Below, piece by piece: positions 1-11,073 of a DNA stretch of 46,504 nucleotides (the stretch's first letter is position 1; the number at the start of each line of letters is the position of its first letter). This DNA comes from Azonexus sp. (lineage in GTDB: Bacteria; Pseudomonadota; Gammaproteobacteria; Burkholderiales; Rhodocyclaceae): contig JAUYEI010000074.1 in the NCBI GenBank assembly GCA_030691385.1, positions 1-46,504 on the forward strand, written 5' to 3'. A model generated the notes under the pieces. That model was not told the origin of the DNA, did no database searches, and saw only the letters and a program-made list of their open reading frames with translations. The position numbers were made by a program, and so were the translations under genes.

Positions 1-1138
1 CGCTGATCAAATCACCATTGGTATCGAGGTCGTAGCAACGCAACTCGCCATACCAGCCACTAGGATTGAATATCGGCTGAAAAACCTTGTTGCCGGCCGT
101 GGTCGTCTCACTTTGCGCCGCCACGCCACCCGCATTCGAGATGGAGGCGGCAATGCTGTTCACCGCATTGGTCAGTGCCGCTGACAACTCTGCTTCGCTG
201 GTCGCCGTATAGTATTTGCCCTGCCCGACGGTTGCCGTGGCCTTCAAGACCGGATCGTTAATCGCAAAACCCACCGTGTAGGTCGCCACGTTCTGCTTCT
301 TGAACTTCGGATCGTCGAAACTCTTGCCGTCGAGATCGGTGCCGCCCACCCGCATGTCGCGGTCGTAGGCGTACATGGCGACATCGCGAATGGTACGACC
401 GTAATCGCCGGAGGTGTCGGTAAATGGATTGGCGACCAACGAGCCCTCCAGATTGACCGGGCAGGTCACGGACGAAACCGTATCCTTGTTCACGCAGGCC
501 CTGAAGGTCTTGGTAAGCGCCCCCCCCGAGCTATCGTAGGTCGTATAGTCAACCCCCGTGGGGGTGGCTGGCAAGCCGGGAACCTCGTTATCCTTGGTTG
601 GCACGCCGTCGGTAACAATGATGTTGAAGTTTTTCTGGCAACGATACTGGATGGGACTCGTATATTTCCCGGCTGTCGCATTCTTGGTCTTGTTGTAATA
701 TGAATTCTCGCCGGCCCAGTAACGGGTGATCTCGAACGAGGCCTCACCCAGAGGCGTCCAGGTATCCGGCCCCAAAGCATCGATCGCAGCATTCAAGGTT
801 GCCTGGCTGGAACCGATGGGCGCCTGGAGAATGCCAGCCGTTTCGTTGCTTGCCGGATCAAAGGAGAAAAGCCCCCAGCGTAAAGTCTTGTTGGCATCGA
901 TCAGCGCCTTGGAGACATCCTTGGCCACCTGCATCTTGCGTTTTGGCGCGCCGGAGTAGGGGTAGTTATGCATACTCCCCGAGTTATCGACATGAAGAAG
1001 AATGTTCGGCGTCACCGATGTCGACAGCGTCGGCGGCAAGGCCGGATAAGGCTCGGCCGCCAGTGCCGGCAGGGCTGTTGCGGGGAAAACCAGGCACAGC
1101 GCCAGTTTGATCGAGTTGATTTTGAAACATCCGCTCAT
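1..1138 (-). CDS. pilY1: PilY1-like type IV pilus tip adhesin/assembly protein, 5' part only
   Basis: About 379 residues are visible; the gene runs off the left edge of the window. ATG at 1138 follows a strong GGAGG about nine bases upstream. The protein opens with a Sec-type signal peptide (KLALCLVFPATALPALAA, cleavage near residue 28). A von Willebrand A-like domain with a complete MIDAS follows: DNSGSM at 51-56, TPLGE at 128-132 and TDGVP at 176-180. PilY1 proteins cap type IV pili, bind surfaces or integrin-type ligands through this region, and carry a C-terminal beta-propeller that would lie outside the window. The visible end (QPIFNPSGWYGELRCYDLD) matches the stretch that leads into the propeller in the family. 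It lies 162 bp after ispH on the same strand and is probably a separate unit, possibly heading a minor pilin cluster. The family call is firm; the symbol is by similarity of architecture. Confidence 0.85.
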   Translation of the reverse strand, partial: MSGCFKINSIKLALCLVFPATALPALAAEPYPALPPTLSTSVTPNILLHVDNSGSMHNYPYSGAPKRKMQVAKDVSKALIDANKTLRWGLFSFDPASNETAGILQAPIGSSQATLNAAIDALGPDTWTPLGEASFEITRYWAGENSYYNKTKNATAGKYTSPIQYRCQKNFNIIVTDGVPTKDNEVPGLPATPTGVDYTTYDSSGGALTKTFRACVNKDTVSSVTCPVNLEGSLVANPFTDTSGDYGRTIRDVAMYAYDRDMRVGGTDLDGKSFDDPKFKKQNVATYTVGFAINDPVLKATATVGQGKYYTATSEAELSAALTNAVNSIAASISNAGGVAAQSETTTAGNKVFQPIFNPSGWYGELRCYDLDTNGDLIS

Positions 1139-1278
1139 GATTCTTAACCTCCACACTGTGGATACGCCCCACGAAGAGCGCCAAGCCAAAATTGCCGACG
1201 CATGCTTAGCTTGAATTTAGCGTAAGTGCCCGGGAGGCGAAAGTTGGATTCGATGAACGGAAGAAAACAGGATGCAAA

Positions 1279-1295
1279 CGGTATCCGGTATACCG
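1279..1295 (-). terminator. Possible weak terminator hairpin after ispH
   Basis: CGGTAT and ATACCG form a 6-bp stem around a 5-base loop just downstream of the ispH stop. On the minus strand it is followed by TTTGC and only a broken T-run, so termination strength is doubtful. It separates the ribF-ispH operon from pilY1. Confidence 0.3.
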
Positions 1296-1300
1296 ACCGG

Positions 1301-2230
1301 TCAAACTGACGATGCGAGCTCTTTGGGGAGAGGAAAAGAAACCCCCTCCTCGACACCACTCAATTGCGATACCACATCGCCACCAAGCGACTTGATGCGG
1401 TCGGCGACACGCGCAACCAGGACCTCCGGCGCGGAAGCACCGGCTGTCAGACCGACCCGGATTTTGTTCTCAAACCAGATCGCCTGAATCTCATCCGGCC
1501 CATCGATAAGATACGACTCGACGCCGCGGGCAACGGCAACCTCCCGCAACCGCCGGGAATTCGAGCTGTTCGGACTACCCACGACAATCACCAGATCGCA
1601 GGTTTCGGCCAAGGCCTTGACAGCATCCTGACGGTTTTGGGTGGCGTAGCAGATGTCGTCCTTTTTTGGCCCCAGGATGTCCGGGAAGCGCTGCTTCAGG
1701 GCATCGATAACGATGGTGGCATCATCTACTGAGAGCGTGGTCTGGGTGACGAAGGACAGGTGTTCGGGGTCGTTGACCTGCAGATTCGAGACGTCGTCGG
1801 CCGTTTCAACCAGATACATCCCACCGTTGCTCTGGCCCATCGTTCCTTCGACTTCCGGGTGACCCTTGTGGCCGATCATGACGACTTCGCGGGTTTGGTT
1901 ACGCATCTTGCCAACTTCGACATGCACCTTGGTGACCAACGGACAGGTTGCGTCGAAGACTTTCAGGCCTCGCTCCTCGGCTTCGGTCCGCACTGCTTTG
2001 GAGACGCCATGGGCACTGAAAATGACTGTGCTGCCGGCTGGAGCTTCACTCAACTCCTCGATGAAGACGGCCCCCTTGGCGCGCAGGTCGTCGCAGACGA
2101 ACTTGTTGTGTACGACTTCGTGGCGAACGTAGATCGGGGCGCCGAATTTTTCCAGCGCCCGTTCGACGATGGCGATGGCGCGCTCGACGCCGGCGCAGAA
2201 GCCGCGGGGGTTGGCGAGGATGATTTCCAT
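1301..2230 (-). CDS. ispH: 4-hydroxy-3-methylbut-2-enyl diphosphate reductase
   Basis: Last step of the MEP isoprenoid pathway: reduces HMBPP to IPP and DMAPP with a [4Fe-4S] cluster in the cytosol. The 309-residue product has the family's usual length. The three cluster cysteines are visible at C12 ([10 protein letters not shown]), C96 (FDATCPLV) and C194 ([11 protein letters not shown]); the conserved GSPNSSNS substrate-binding stretch follows. Its ATG shares the A of the fkpB stop (TAATG), so the two are translationally coupled. It is the last gene of the ribF-ileS-lspA-fkpB-ispH unit, the standard proteobacterial order. ispA and dxs of the same pathway lie about 12 kb away on the other strand. 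Confidence 0.97.
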   Translation of the reverse strand: MEIILANPRGFCAGVERAIAIVERALEKFGAPIYVRHEVVHNKFVCDDLRAKGAVFIEELSEAPAGSTVIFSAHGVSKAVRTEAEERGLKVFDATCPLVTKVHVEVGKMRNQTREVVMIGHKGHPEVEGTMGQSNGGMYLVETADDVSNLQVNDPEHLSFVTQTTLSVDDATIVIDALKQRFPDILGPKKDDICYATQNRQDAVKALAETCDLVIVVGSPNSSNSRRLREVAVARGVESYLIDGPDEIQAIWFENKIRVGLTAGASAPEVLVARVADRIKSLGGDVVSQLSGVEEGVSFPLPKELASSV

Positions 2231-2661
2231 TACATGATTCCGATGATTTCCACCTCGAAGCGGATCGTTTTTCCGGCCATCGGGTGGTTGAAGTCGAACA
2301 AGGCGTGCGTCGCGTCCAGCTCGCGCAGGAAGCCGGCGAAGGTGCCGCCGTTGGGGGCGGTGAATTCGACGACGGAATTTTCCTTGAGTTCCATTTCGGC
2401 CGGCAAACCGCTGCGGGCGATGCGCTCGACCAGGCGGTCGTTGTGCTGGCCGAAAGCCTGGGCCGGCTCCAGTTCGAAGACGAAACGTTCGTGCGCCGTC
2501 AGGCCGATCAGCACCGATTCGAGATTTTCGGCCAGTTGGCCGCTGCCCATTTGCAGCGTGGCCGGACTCATGTCGAAGGTGGACAGGAACTCCTCACCAT
2601 CCACCGTGGTGATTCGGTAGTGCAGGGTCAGGAAGCTGTCGGAGCGGACGTTGGCGGTCAT
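2230..2661 (-). CDS. fkpB: FKBP-type peptidyl-prolyl isomerase (SlpA/FkpB type)
   Basis: 143 residues starting [11 protein letters not shown] cytosolic FKBP-fold peptidyl-prolyl cis/trans isomerase with an inserted chaperone flap. Recognisable stretches are [19 protein letters not shown], the short [10 protein letters not shown] segment and the closing [20 protein letters not shown], which is the signature of the FkpB/SlpA branch. The start was chosen at 2661 because the ATG shares one base with the lspA stop (TGATG); the longer in-frame extension would only cover lspA. No signal peptide. It sits between lspA and ispH, its usual place. Confidence 0.95.
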   Translation of the reverse strand: MTANVRSDSFLTLHYRITTVDGEEFLSTFDMSPATLQMGSGQLAENLESVLIGLTAHERFVFELEPAQAFGQHNDRLVERIARSGLPAEMELKENSVVEFTAPNGGTFAGFLRELDATHALFDFNHPMAGKTIRFEVEIIGIM

Positions 2662-3132
2662 CAGGAATTCTCTTTTTTGTTTGCTGCGGTCAACTGCTCG
2701 ACAACGAGCAAAACCGCACCGATCGTGATGGCGGAATCGGCGACGTTGAAGGCTGGCCAGTAGAAACCGGCGACATGCCACTGGACGAAATCGACGACGG
2801 CGCCGAAGCGGATGCGGTCGATAACATTGCCCAGAGCGCCGCCCATGACCAAGGCCAGGGCCAGCGACAGCAGTTTTTGCTGTGGATGCTGGCGGAGCAT
2901 GAAGGCGATCCAGCCGGAGACGCCGAGCGCCAGCACCGTGAAAAACCAGCGCTGCCAGCCCGGCTGGTCGGCCAGGAAGCTGAAGGCGGCACCAGGGTTG
3001 AAGGCGAGCACCCAGTTCCAGAATGGTGCGACGTAGATCGTTTCGCCGTAGCTGATGTTTTCAAGCACGATCCACTTGCTGAGCTGGTCGAGGACGACGA
3101 CCAGCCCGGCCAGCGCGTACCAGCGCCCGGCA

Positions 3133-3140
<8 letters not shown>
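2661..3140 (-). CDS. lspA: Lipoprotein signal peptidase (signal peptidase II)
   Basis: Inner-membrane aspartic protease that removes signal peptides from diacylated prolipoproteins. Four hydrophobic segments are evident. The two catalytic aspartates lie in [15 protein letters not shown] and in AFNVADSAI; the N-terminal LDQLSKW motif is also present. I place the start at 3140 ([12 protein letters not shown], 159 aa), which overlaps the ileS stop by 8 bases and has GAGG nine bases upstream; an ATG at 3158 ([11 protein letters not shown]) is an alternative. Larger upstream extension reads back through ileS and is not credible. Central gene of the ribF-ispH operon. Confidence 0.94.
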
Positions 3141-5931
<2,791 letters not shown>

Positions 5932-5940
5932 TTTGCGTGC

Positions 5941-6861
5941 TCACAGCTCGAAAAAAACCCGGGCAGCCGCGGCATCCGCCGCGATCTGCGCCTTGAGGGC
6001 GTCAATATTGGGAAAACGTTGTTCGTCGCGCAGCTTATGCACAAAGCGCACCGAGATGTGCGCCCCATAAATGTCGCGATCGAAATCAAAGAGATGGACT
6101 TCCAGCAGGGGTCGCGTCCCGCCCACCGTCGGCCGGACACCGAGATTGGCCACACCGGTCAGCGCCTTGTCGCCCAGGCCGCCGACCTCGACAGCAAAGA
6201 CGCCGGTCATCGGCAGCGGATTGTGCTTGATGCGCAGATTGGCCGTCGCGAAACCGATCTGGCGGCCAAGTTTTTGGCCATGCGCCACCTGGCCATCGAT
6301 GATATAGGGGCGACCGAGCAGGCGAGCCGCATGTTCCATGTCACCGGCCAGCAGCGCCCGGCGGACAGCCGAACTCGACACGCGCTCGCCATCGGCCAGC
6401 ACGCTGCCCATCGCCTCGACGGCAAAGCCAAAATGCCGGCCGGCATCCTGCAGCAGGGCAAAGTCGCCGGTACGGCCGCGACCAAAGCGAAAATCGTCGC
6501 CGATAATCAAGTGGCGAACCTGACAACCGCGCACCAGCACCCGCTCAACGAACTCGTCGGCCGAAAGGGCGGCAAAAGCCGCATTGAACGGACAAATAAC
6601 AGCCTGCCGCGCACCGCATTCACCGAGCAGCTCAAGTTTTTCACGTAGCGTCGTCAGGCGGGCCGGGGCCGAATCCGGCGCGAAAAACTCACGCGGATGC
6701 GGCTCGAAGGTCAATACCGTTGGCGCCAGTTCGTGCTGCTCGGCCACGTAAGCCAGACGTTTGACCAGCGCGGCATGCCCAAGGTGGACGCCATCGAAAT
6801 TACCGATGGCGAGCACAACAGGAGCAGGAACGGGACGCGAATAGCCGCGAAAAACGCGCAT
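5941..6861 (-). CDS. ribF: Bifunctional riboflavin kinase / FAD synthetase
   Basis: 306 aa. The N-terminal nucleotidyltransferase domain shows GNFDGVHLGHAALVKRL (residues about 18-34) and makes FAD from FMN. The C-terminal riboflavin kinase domain (from about 185, with KLGRQIGFATANL and GVANLGVRPTVGG) makes FMN from riboflavin. It is the first gene of the ileS operon. On its strand ATTATA at 6888-6893 reads TATAAT and is a plausible -10, though I see no good -35. Confidence 0.97.
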   Translation of the reverse strand: MRVFRGYSRPVPAPVVLAIGNFDGVHLGHAALVKRLAYVAEQHELAPTVLTFEPHPREFFAPDSAPARLTTLREKLELLGECGARQAVICPFNAAFAALSADEFVERVLVRGCQVRHLIIGDDFRFGRGRTGDFALLQDAGRHFGFAVEAMGSVLADGERVSSSAVRRALLAGDMEHAARLLGRPYIIDGQVAHGQKLGRQIGFATANLRIKHNPLPMTGVFAVEVGGLGDKALTGVANLGVRPTVGGTRPLLEVHLFDFDRDIYGAHISVRFVHKLRDEQRFPNIDALKAQIAADAAAARVFFEL

Positions 6862-6982
6862 AAGTAAATTGGCAGAAAAAACGTTGAATTATAACGATTT
6901 AAGCCACCCTTCGGATACCGGCAGAGCGCTTTGCCTCAGCCAGCGCCCGGCACACGCCAAAACAGCGGGGACTTCTTTTCGC

Positions 6983-6988
6983 TATAAT
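6983..6988 (+). promoter_or_regulatory. Putative -10 box for the GGDEF gene
   Basis: A consensus TATAAT lies 36 bp before the ATG at 7025. The matching -35 position is weak (AAACAG), so this is a candidate only. The rest of the 163-bp ribF/GGDEF divergent spacer shows no other clear structure. Confidence 0.4.
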
Positions 6989-7024
6989 CAACGAGTTTAA
7001 CAAAATCACCCCTCTGCCAATTTC

Positions 7025-8062
7025 ATGCTTGAACTGATCAGCCATGTAGTCAGGATTTCGGCGCGACGAGACCGCACCGAGATCAACTCGGCCATGGTTG
7101 ATACGCTGCTCAGCCTTTTTCACCCGCAAAGACTGACCATCTACCGCTGCTACGCGGGGAACAAAAAGGCGATGGTCTTTGCCTGTGCCGGGTATGGCCC
7201 GAACGGTCAGTTCCTGCGCAACGCCTACCTGCCGGACCACCGCTACTGCCAGCCGATCGAGCGCGACCCTCTGCTCAAGCGCTGCCGCAAGGAGCTCTCG
7301 CCGGTCATCGATTTCCTCGACAACGGCACGCATCGCATCGTTTTTCCGGTTATTCGCCTGGACGAACCGATCTATCTGATCGAACTGATTCTCGCCGACG
7401 AATTCTCTGCCGACCACCGTGTGGCATTGATGGGCCTGATCGAGTATTTCGGCAACCACATTTCGCTGCTCGATTATGGCGAGGCAGACACCCTGACCGG
7501 CCTGGCCAGCCGCAAGACTTTCGACAAGCACCTCTTCGAACTACTCGGCAAGGCCGCCAGCGACGAGATGCTCAGCGGCCCGGAAAGCCGGCGGCGCAGT
7601 ACGCCCGGCAGCAGCCACTGGCTGGCTGTTTGTGACATCGACCACTTCAAGCTGGTCAATGACAACTTCGGCCACCTGATCGGCGATGAAGTACTGATCA
7701 TGCTGGCCCAGGAAATGCGCCAGTCCTTCCGCTTTGACGACCAGTTGTTTCGTTTTGGCGGCGAGGAATTCATTGCCCTGCTGCAACCGACCGAAGAGCA
7801 GTTCGCCCTGGCAACGCTGGAACGCTTCCGCACCAATGTCGAAAAACAGCTGTTCAGCCGGATCGGACACATCACCGTCAGCATCGGCTTCAGCGCGTTG
7901 ATACCCAACGACACGCCAACGGATGTGATCGATCGGGCCGACGAGGCGCTGTATTTCGCCAAGCGGAATGGCCGAAACCGGGTCGACTGTTATGAAAAGC
8001 TGGTTGCCTCAGGCGACCTAGCCGCCAGGGAAATCGCCAAGGGCGAAGTCGAATTGTTCTAG
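7025..8062 (+). CDS. Diguanylate cyclase with N-terminal GAF-like sensor region
   Basis: 345 aa, no membrane segments. Residues 1-150 look like a GAF-type sensory region (alpha/beta pattern, ends in a helix leading to DTLTGLASRKTF at 155-166). The catalytic GGDEF domain follows, with DIDHFKLVND at 204-213 and active-site GGEEF at 245-249. An allosteric I-site is present: RFDD at 236-239, exactly five residues before GGEEF. It should therefore make cyclic di-GMP and be product-inhibited. An internal stretch at 180-197 (MLSGPESRRRSTPGSS) is an insertion between the first domain elements. It converges on amiC and the two stops share CTAG (4-bp overlap), leaving no room for a terminator. Confidence 0.9.
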   Translation: MLELISHVVRISARRDRTEINSAMVDTLLSLFHPQRLTIYRCYAGNKKAMVFACAGYGPNGQFLRNAYLPDHRYCQPIERDPLLKRCRKELSPVIDFLDNGTHRIVFPVIRLDEPIYLIELILADEFSADHRVALMGLIEYFGNHISLLDYGEADTLTGLASRKTFDKHLFELLGKAASDEMLSGPESRRRSTPGSSHWLAVCDIDHFKLVNDNFGHLIGDEVLIMLAQEMRQSFRFDDQLFRFGGEEFIALLQPTEEQFALATLERFRTNVEKQLFSRIGHITVSIGFSALIPNDTPTDVIDRADEALYFAKRNGRNRVDCYEKLVASGDLAAREIAKGEVELF

Positions 8063-9405
8063 CTGATTGCCGCCAGCCTGGACTTCGGCCCCGGCGGATG
8101 CTTGATGAAGTATTGCCGGATGCCGCGCACAATCGCCCCGGCCAGCTTTTCCTGATAAGCGTCGTCGTTAAGCCTGGCCTCTTCCTCCGGATTGGAGATG
8201 AAGGCCGTTTCGATCAGCGCCGACGGAATGTCCGGCGCCTTGAGCACGGCAAAGCCGGCCTGTTCGACATGGGCCTTGTGCAACGTGTTGATCGACCCCA
8301 ACTCGCCAAGCAGGTATTTGCCCAGTTTCAGACTGTCGTTGATCGTACCGGTCTGCGACAGGTCGAGCAGCGTACGGGCGAGGAACATATCCTTGCTACC
8401 GATATTGACGCCGCCGATGAGGTCGGCCTGGTTTTCCTTCTGGGCCAGCAGGCGGGCCTGTGTGCTCGAGGCCCCCTTTTCGGACAGCACGAAGACCGAT
8501 GAACCGCGCGCATCCGGCTTGATCCATGCATCGGCATGAATCGACAAGAAGAGGTCGGACTGGATGCGCCGGGCCTTCTGGACGCGCATTTGCAGCGGCA
8601 CGAAGAAATCGGAATCGCGGGTCAGCACGGCCCGCATGTTCGGCTCGGCATCGATCCGCGCCTTGAGGCGACGGGCGACTTCGAGCGTGACGTTTTTTTC
8701 GTAGGTTCCGGCCTTGCCAATGGCGCCGGGATCTTCGCCGCCGTGGCCGGGATCGAGCGTGATGGTGACCAGCCGGTCGACAATCGGTTTGCCGGATTTC
8801 TTGCTGGCGTGCACTTCCGGCGCCTCGACGGGTTTTTCCGCTTTTTTGCCGATAGTGTCATCCGGTCGCTTGTCGGCAATCTGGAAATCCTGCTCGTTCT
8901 TGAGCGGCTCGACCGCATCCTTGCGGCCTTCGAGCAGCGCCATCATCGGGTCGGGCGGATTGACCGGGTACACGTCAAGGACCAGACGGCGACCGTATTC
9001 ACCGGCCGGTTCGAGCGTAAACACCTGCGGATTGACCTTGCCCTTGAGTTCCATGACCAGGCGAACGACGCCAGGTTTGAAACGACCGGCGCGCAGCAGC
9101 TTGATGTTCGGATCGTCGGTCCTCAGCTTGCGAGCCAGGCTGTCGAGAACGCTGTTGAATTCAACGCCTTCGATGTCGACAACGAGGCGATCCGGGTTCT
9201 CGACGGTGAAATGGGTGAATTTGAGCGGGGCGTCGTATTCAAGCGTGACGCGGGTGTAGTCGGCAGCCGGCCAGATGCGCACGGCGAGGACAGACGGCAA
9301 CCTGGCGGCGGCGCCGGCCAGCGGCGTCACGGAAAGGATCAGCGAGGCGCCGGCGTAACGGAGGAGCTGGCGGCGGCCATGGCTGGGACGAGCGTGTTCA
9401 GACAT
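8059..9405 (-). CDS. amiC: N-acetylmuramoyl-L-alanine amidase (AmiC type)
   Basis: 448 aa from the ATG at 9405. It starts with a twin-arginine signal (GRRQLLRYAG then a hydrophobic stretch ending AGAAA), like E. coli AmiC, so it is exported folded to the periplasm. An AMIN domain (about 35-150) that targets septal peptidoglycan is followed by a linker and a zinc Amidase_3 domain: DPGHGGEDPGAIG carries the first His, the Glu lies in KNVTLEVARRL, LSIHADA the second His, and ALIETAFISNPEEE the catalytic Glu. It splits peptide stems from glycan strands at division. Its 5' end overlaps tsaE by 67 bp, the usual tsaE-amiC pairing. Confidence 0.95.
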   Translation of the reverse strand: MSEHARPSHGRRQLLRYAGASLILSVTPLAGAAARLPSVLAVRIWPAADYTRVTLEYDAPLKFTHFTVENPDRLVVDIEGVEFNSVLDSLARKLRTDDPNIKLLRAGRFKPGVVRLVMELKGKVNPQVFTLEPAGEYGRRLVLDVYPVNPPDPMMALLEGRKDAVEPLKNEQDFQIADKRPDDTIGKKAEKPVEAPEVHASKKSGKPIVDRLVTITLDPGHGGEDPGAIGKAGTYEKNVTLEVARRLKARIDAEPNMRAVLTRDSDFFVPLQMRVQKARRIQSDLFLSIHADAWIKPDARGSSVFVLSEKGASSTQARLLAQKENQADLIGGVNIGSKDMFLARTLLDLSQTGTINDSLKLGKYLLGELGSINTLHKAHVEQAGFAVLKAPDIPSALIETAFISNPEEEARLNDDAYQEKLAGAIVRGIRQYFIKHPPGPKSRLAAIS

Positions 9406-9854
9406 GCCTGCCCTTTCGGTGAATCTGCCACGGCTTCGAGGATACGCCCGACACCTGCATGATGAATACGCAACCGCAGGTCTGGCGTCGGAAGGCAGCC
9501 AGCAGCCCTTTCCGGCCATTCGACCAGGCAGATTGCAGTGTCATTAAAGTATTCATCAAAGCCCGCATCGAGAAACTCCTCGGGGTACTCGAAACGATAA
9601 AAATCAAAGTGATATAAGTATAAGCTCGAAACTACGTAAACTTCAACCAGTGCGTAGGTAGGACTTTTGACCGGGCCGGTGTGGCCAAGTGCCCGAATGA
9701 TCGCCCGCGACAGCGTGGTTTTGCCCGCCCCGAGGTCGCCTTCAAGGAAAATGACCAGCCCCGGCTGGAGCAATGGCGCCAGCATTTCGCCCAGACGCTG
9801 GGTGGCCGCCTCGTCGGGCAATGCGAAAACGGCGGTAACATCGGGGCTATGCAC
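9339..9854 (-). CDS. tsaE: tRNA threonylcarbamoyladenosine biosynthesis ATPase TsaE
   Basis: 171 aa. P-loop ATPase that works with TsaB/TsaD in making t6A37 on ANN-decoding tRNAs. Walker A is visible as EGDLGAGKTTLSRAIIRALG; SPTYALVEVY and the FDFYR and ECL-like VEWPERA motifs follow. I place the start at a GTG at 9854, preceded by GGAG eight bases upstream; the frame stays open further upstream but that part is queG antisense. The C-terminus (after about 130) overlaps the start of amiC by 67 bp in another frame. Its 5' end overlaps the divergent queG start by 6 bp. Confidence 0.9.
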   Translation of the reverse strand: MHSPDVTAVFALPDEAATQRLGEMLAPLLQPGLVIFLEGDLGAGKTTLSRAIIRALGHTGPVKSPTYALVEVYVVSSLYLYHFDFYRFEYPEEFLDAGFDEYFNDTAICLVEWPERAAGCLPTPDLRLRIHHAGVGRILEAVADSPKGQACLNTLVPAMAAASSSVTPAPR

Positions 9855-10895
9855 GATCAGGACTCCACGGTGGATTACGCGGCACTCAAGGAAAAAATCC
9901 GCGAGGCCGGCAAGGAACTCGGCTTTGCTGCCATTGGCGTGGCGCGGGCCGAACCCGGCCCCGCTGTCGAAAAGATGCGGGAATGGCTGGCCGCTGGCTG
10001 CCACGGCGAGATGGATTATATGGCCCGCCATGCCGAATTGCGTGCCGACCCGCAGCAACTGCATCCGGGAACGATCACCGTGATCAGCGCCGCCATCGAT
10101 TACCTGCCGCACCTTAAAACGGCTGATCAGCCTGAGCAGGCGGCAATTTCGCGCTACGCCCAGGGGCGCGACTACCACAAGCCGATCCGCAGCCGGCTGC
10201 AGAAACTGGCCGATGCCATTACCGCGCTGATCGGGCCGTTCGGCTACCGCGTGTTTTCCGATTCGGCGCCGGTCATGGAAGTCGAATTCGCCCGTCAGGC
10301 CGGGCTGGGCTGGCGTGGCAAGCACACGCTACTGCTCTCGAAACAAGGCTCCTGGCGCTTTCTCGGCGACATCTATACCGACCTGCCGCTGCCGCCCGAC
10401 GAACCCATCGAAGAACACTGCGGCACCTGCACTGCCTGCCTCGACGCCTGCCCGACCAAGGCCATCGTCGCACCGTATCGTGTCGATGCCCGGCGCTGCA
10501 TCAGCTACCTGACCATCGAACTGGCCGGCTCCATTCCCGAAGAATTCCGTCCGCTGATCGGCAATCGCATCTACGGCTGCGACGACTGCCAGCTATGCTG
10601 CCCATGGAACCGCTTCGCCCGGATCGGCGACCCGGAATTTTCGCCACGCCACGGGCTTGATACGGCGACGCTGATTGAACTGTTCGCCTGGACGGAAGCG
10701 GAATTCAACCAACGACTGGCCGGCAACCCGATCCGCCGCATCGGGCATGAGCGCTGGTTGCGCAATATTGCCGTAGCGCTCGGCAACGGGACTTCCACGG
10801 TCAACCGGAAAAAAGCGCTAAAAATGAAATCGGACCATCCGTCCGAGTTGGTCCGCGAGCATGTTGAATGGGCGCTTACTCGGCTGGAACCCTGA
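9849..10895 (+). CDS. queG: Epoxyqueuosine reductase
   Basis: 348 aa from ATG 9849. Cobalamin-dependent iron-sulfur enzyme that reduces epoxyqueuosine to queuosine in tRNA. Two [4Fe-4S] motifs are present: CGTCTACLDACPTKAI and CDDCQLCCPWN. The C-terminal HEAT-like tail ends in LVREHVEWALTRL. A GTG at 9871 (VDYAALKEK) is a possible later start; the ATG has only a weak ribosome site. Odd point: codons for GTSTVNRKKALKMKS near the C-terminus are a near-exact copy of a dispersed repeat found in spacers elsewhere in this window (see repeat at 10771-10831); the frame is kept and the conserved tail resumes after it. Confidence 0.95.
   Translation: MHDQDSTVDYAALKEKIREAGKELGFAAIGVARAEPGPAVEKMREWLAAGCHGEMDYMARHAELRADPQQLHPGTITVISAAIDYLPHLKTADQPEQAAISRYAQGRDYHKPIRSRLQKLADAITALIGPFGYRVFSDSAPVMEVEFARQAGLGWRGKHTLLLSKQGSWRFLGDIYTDLPLPPDEPIEEHCGTCTACLDACPTKAIVAPYRVDARRCISYLTIELAGSIPEEFRPLIGNRIYGCDDCQLCCPWNRFARIGDPEFSPRHGLDTATLIELFAWTEAEFNQRLAGNPIRRIGHERWLRNIAVALGNGTSTVNRKKALKMKSDHPSELVREHVEWALTRLEP
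10771..10831 (+). repeat. Dispersed CGGTCAACCGG repeat, copy inside queG
   Basis: Shares 22 bases (GACTTCCACGGTCAACCGGAAA from 10790) and then AAAAATGAAATC with the copy after folE2 at 18371-18430, and CCGTAGCGCTCGG with the copy at 41439-41494. The match is too long for chance. Here the motif is translated in frame (TVNRKKALKMKS) within queG. Confidence 0.75.
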
Positions 10896-11073
10896 GACTG
10901 GCCGGCGTTTCAGCAACGGGCCGAGCCTGTTCGACGGGTGCCGCTGGCCGCAGGGTCCAGCCAAGAAAGGCGCCAGACACTGTGGCCACGGCGACCAGCG
11001 CGAGAAGGATGATGACTTTCCATGTCGCGAACGACCCGCTCAGCGCGCCACCGGACGCCCCGGATCGGCGCAC
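10876..11073 (-). CDS. Small single-pass membrane protein, hypothetical
   Basis: 65 aa if it starts at the GTG at 11073, which has GGAG six bases upstream inside the end of the sulfurtransferase gene. One clear membrane segment, VIILLALVAVATVSGAFLGW (about residues 19-38), then a Pro/Ala-rich tail outside. The overlap with the upstream gene is 34 bp and with the convergent queG 20 bp. No family recognised. The hydrophobic segment lies in spacer DNA that neither neighbour needs, which favours a real gene, but the lack of an ATG leaves doubt. Confidence 0.4.
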   Translation of the reverse strand: MRRSGASGGALSGSFATWKVIILLALVAVATVSGAFLGWTLRPAAPVEQARPVAETPASLRVPAE

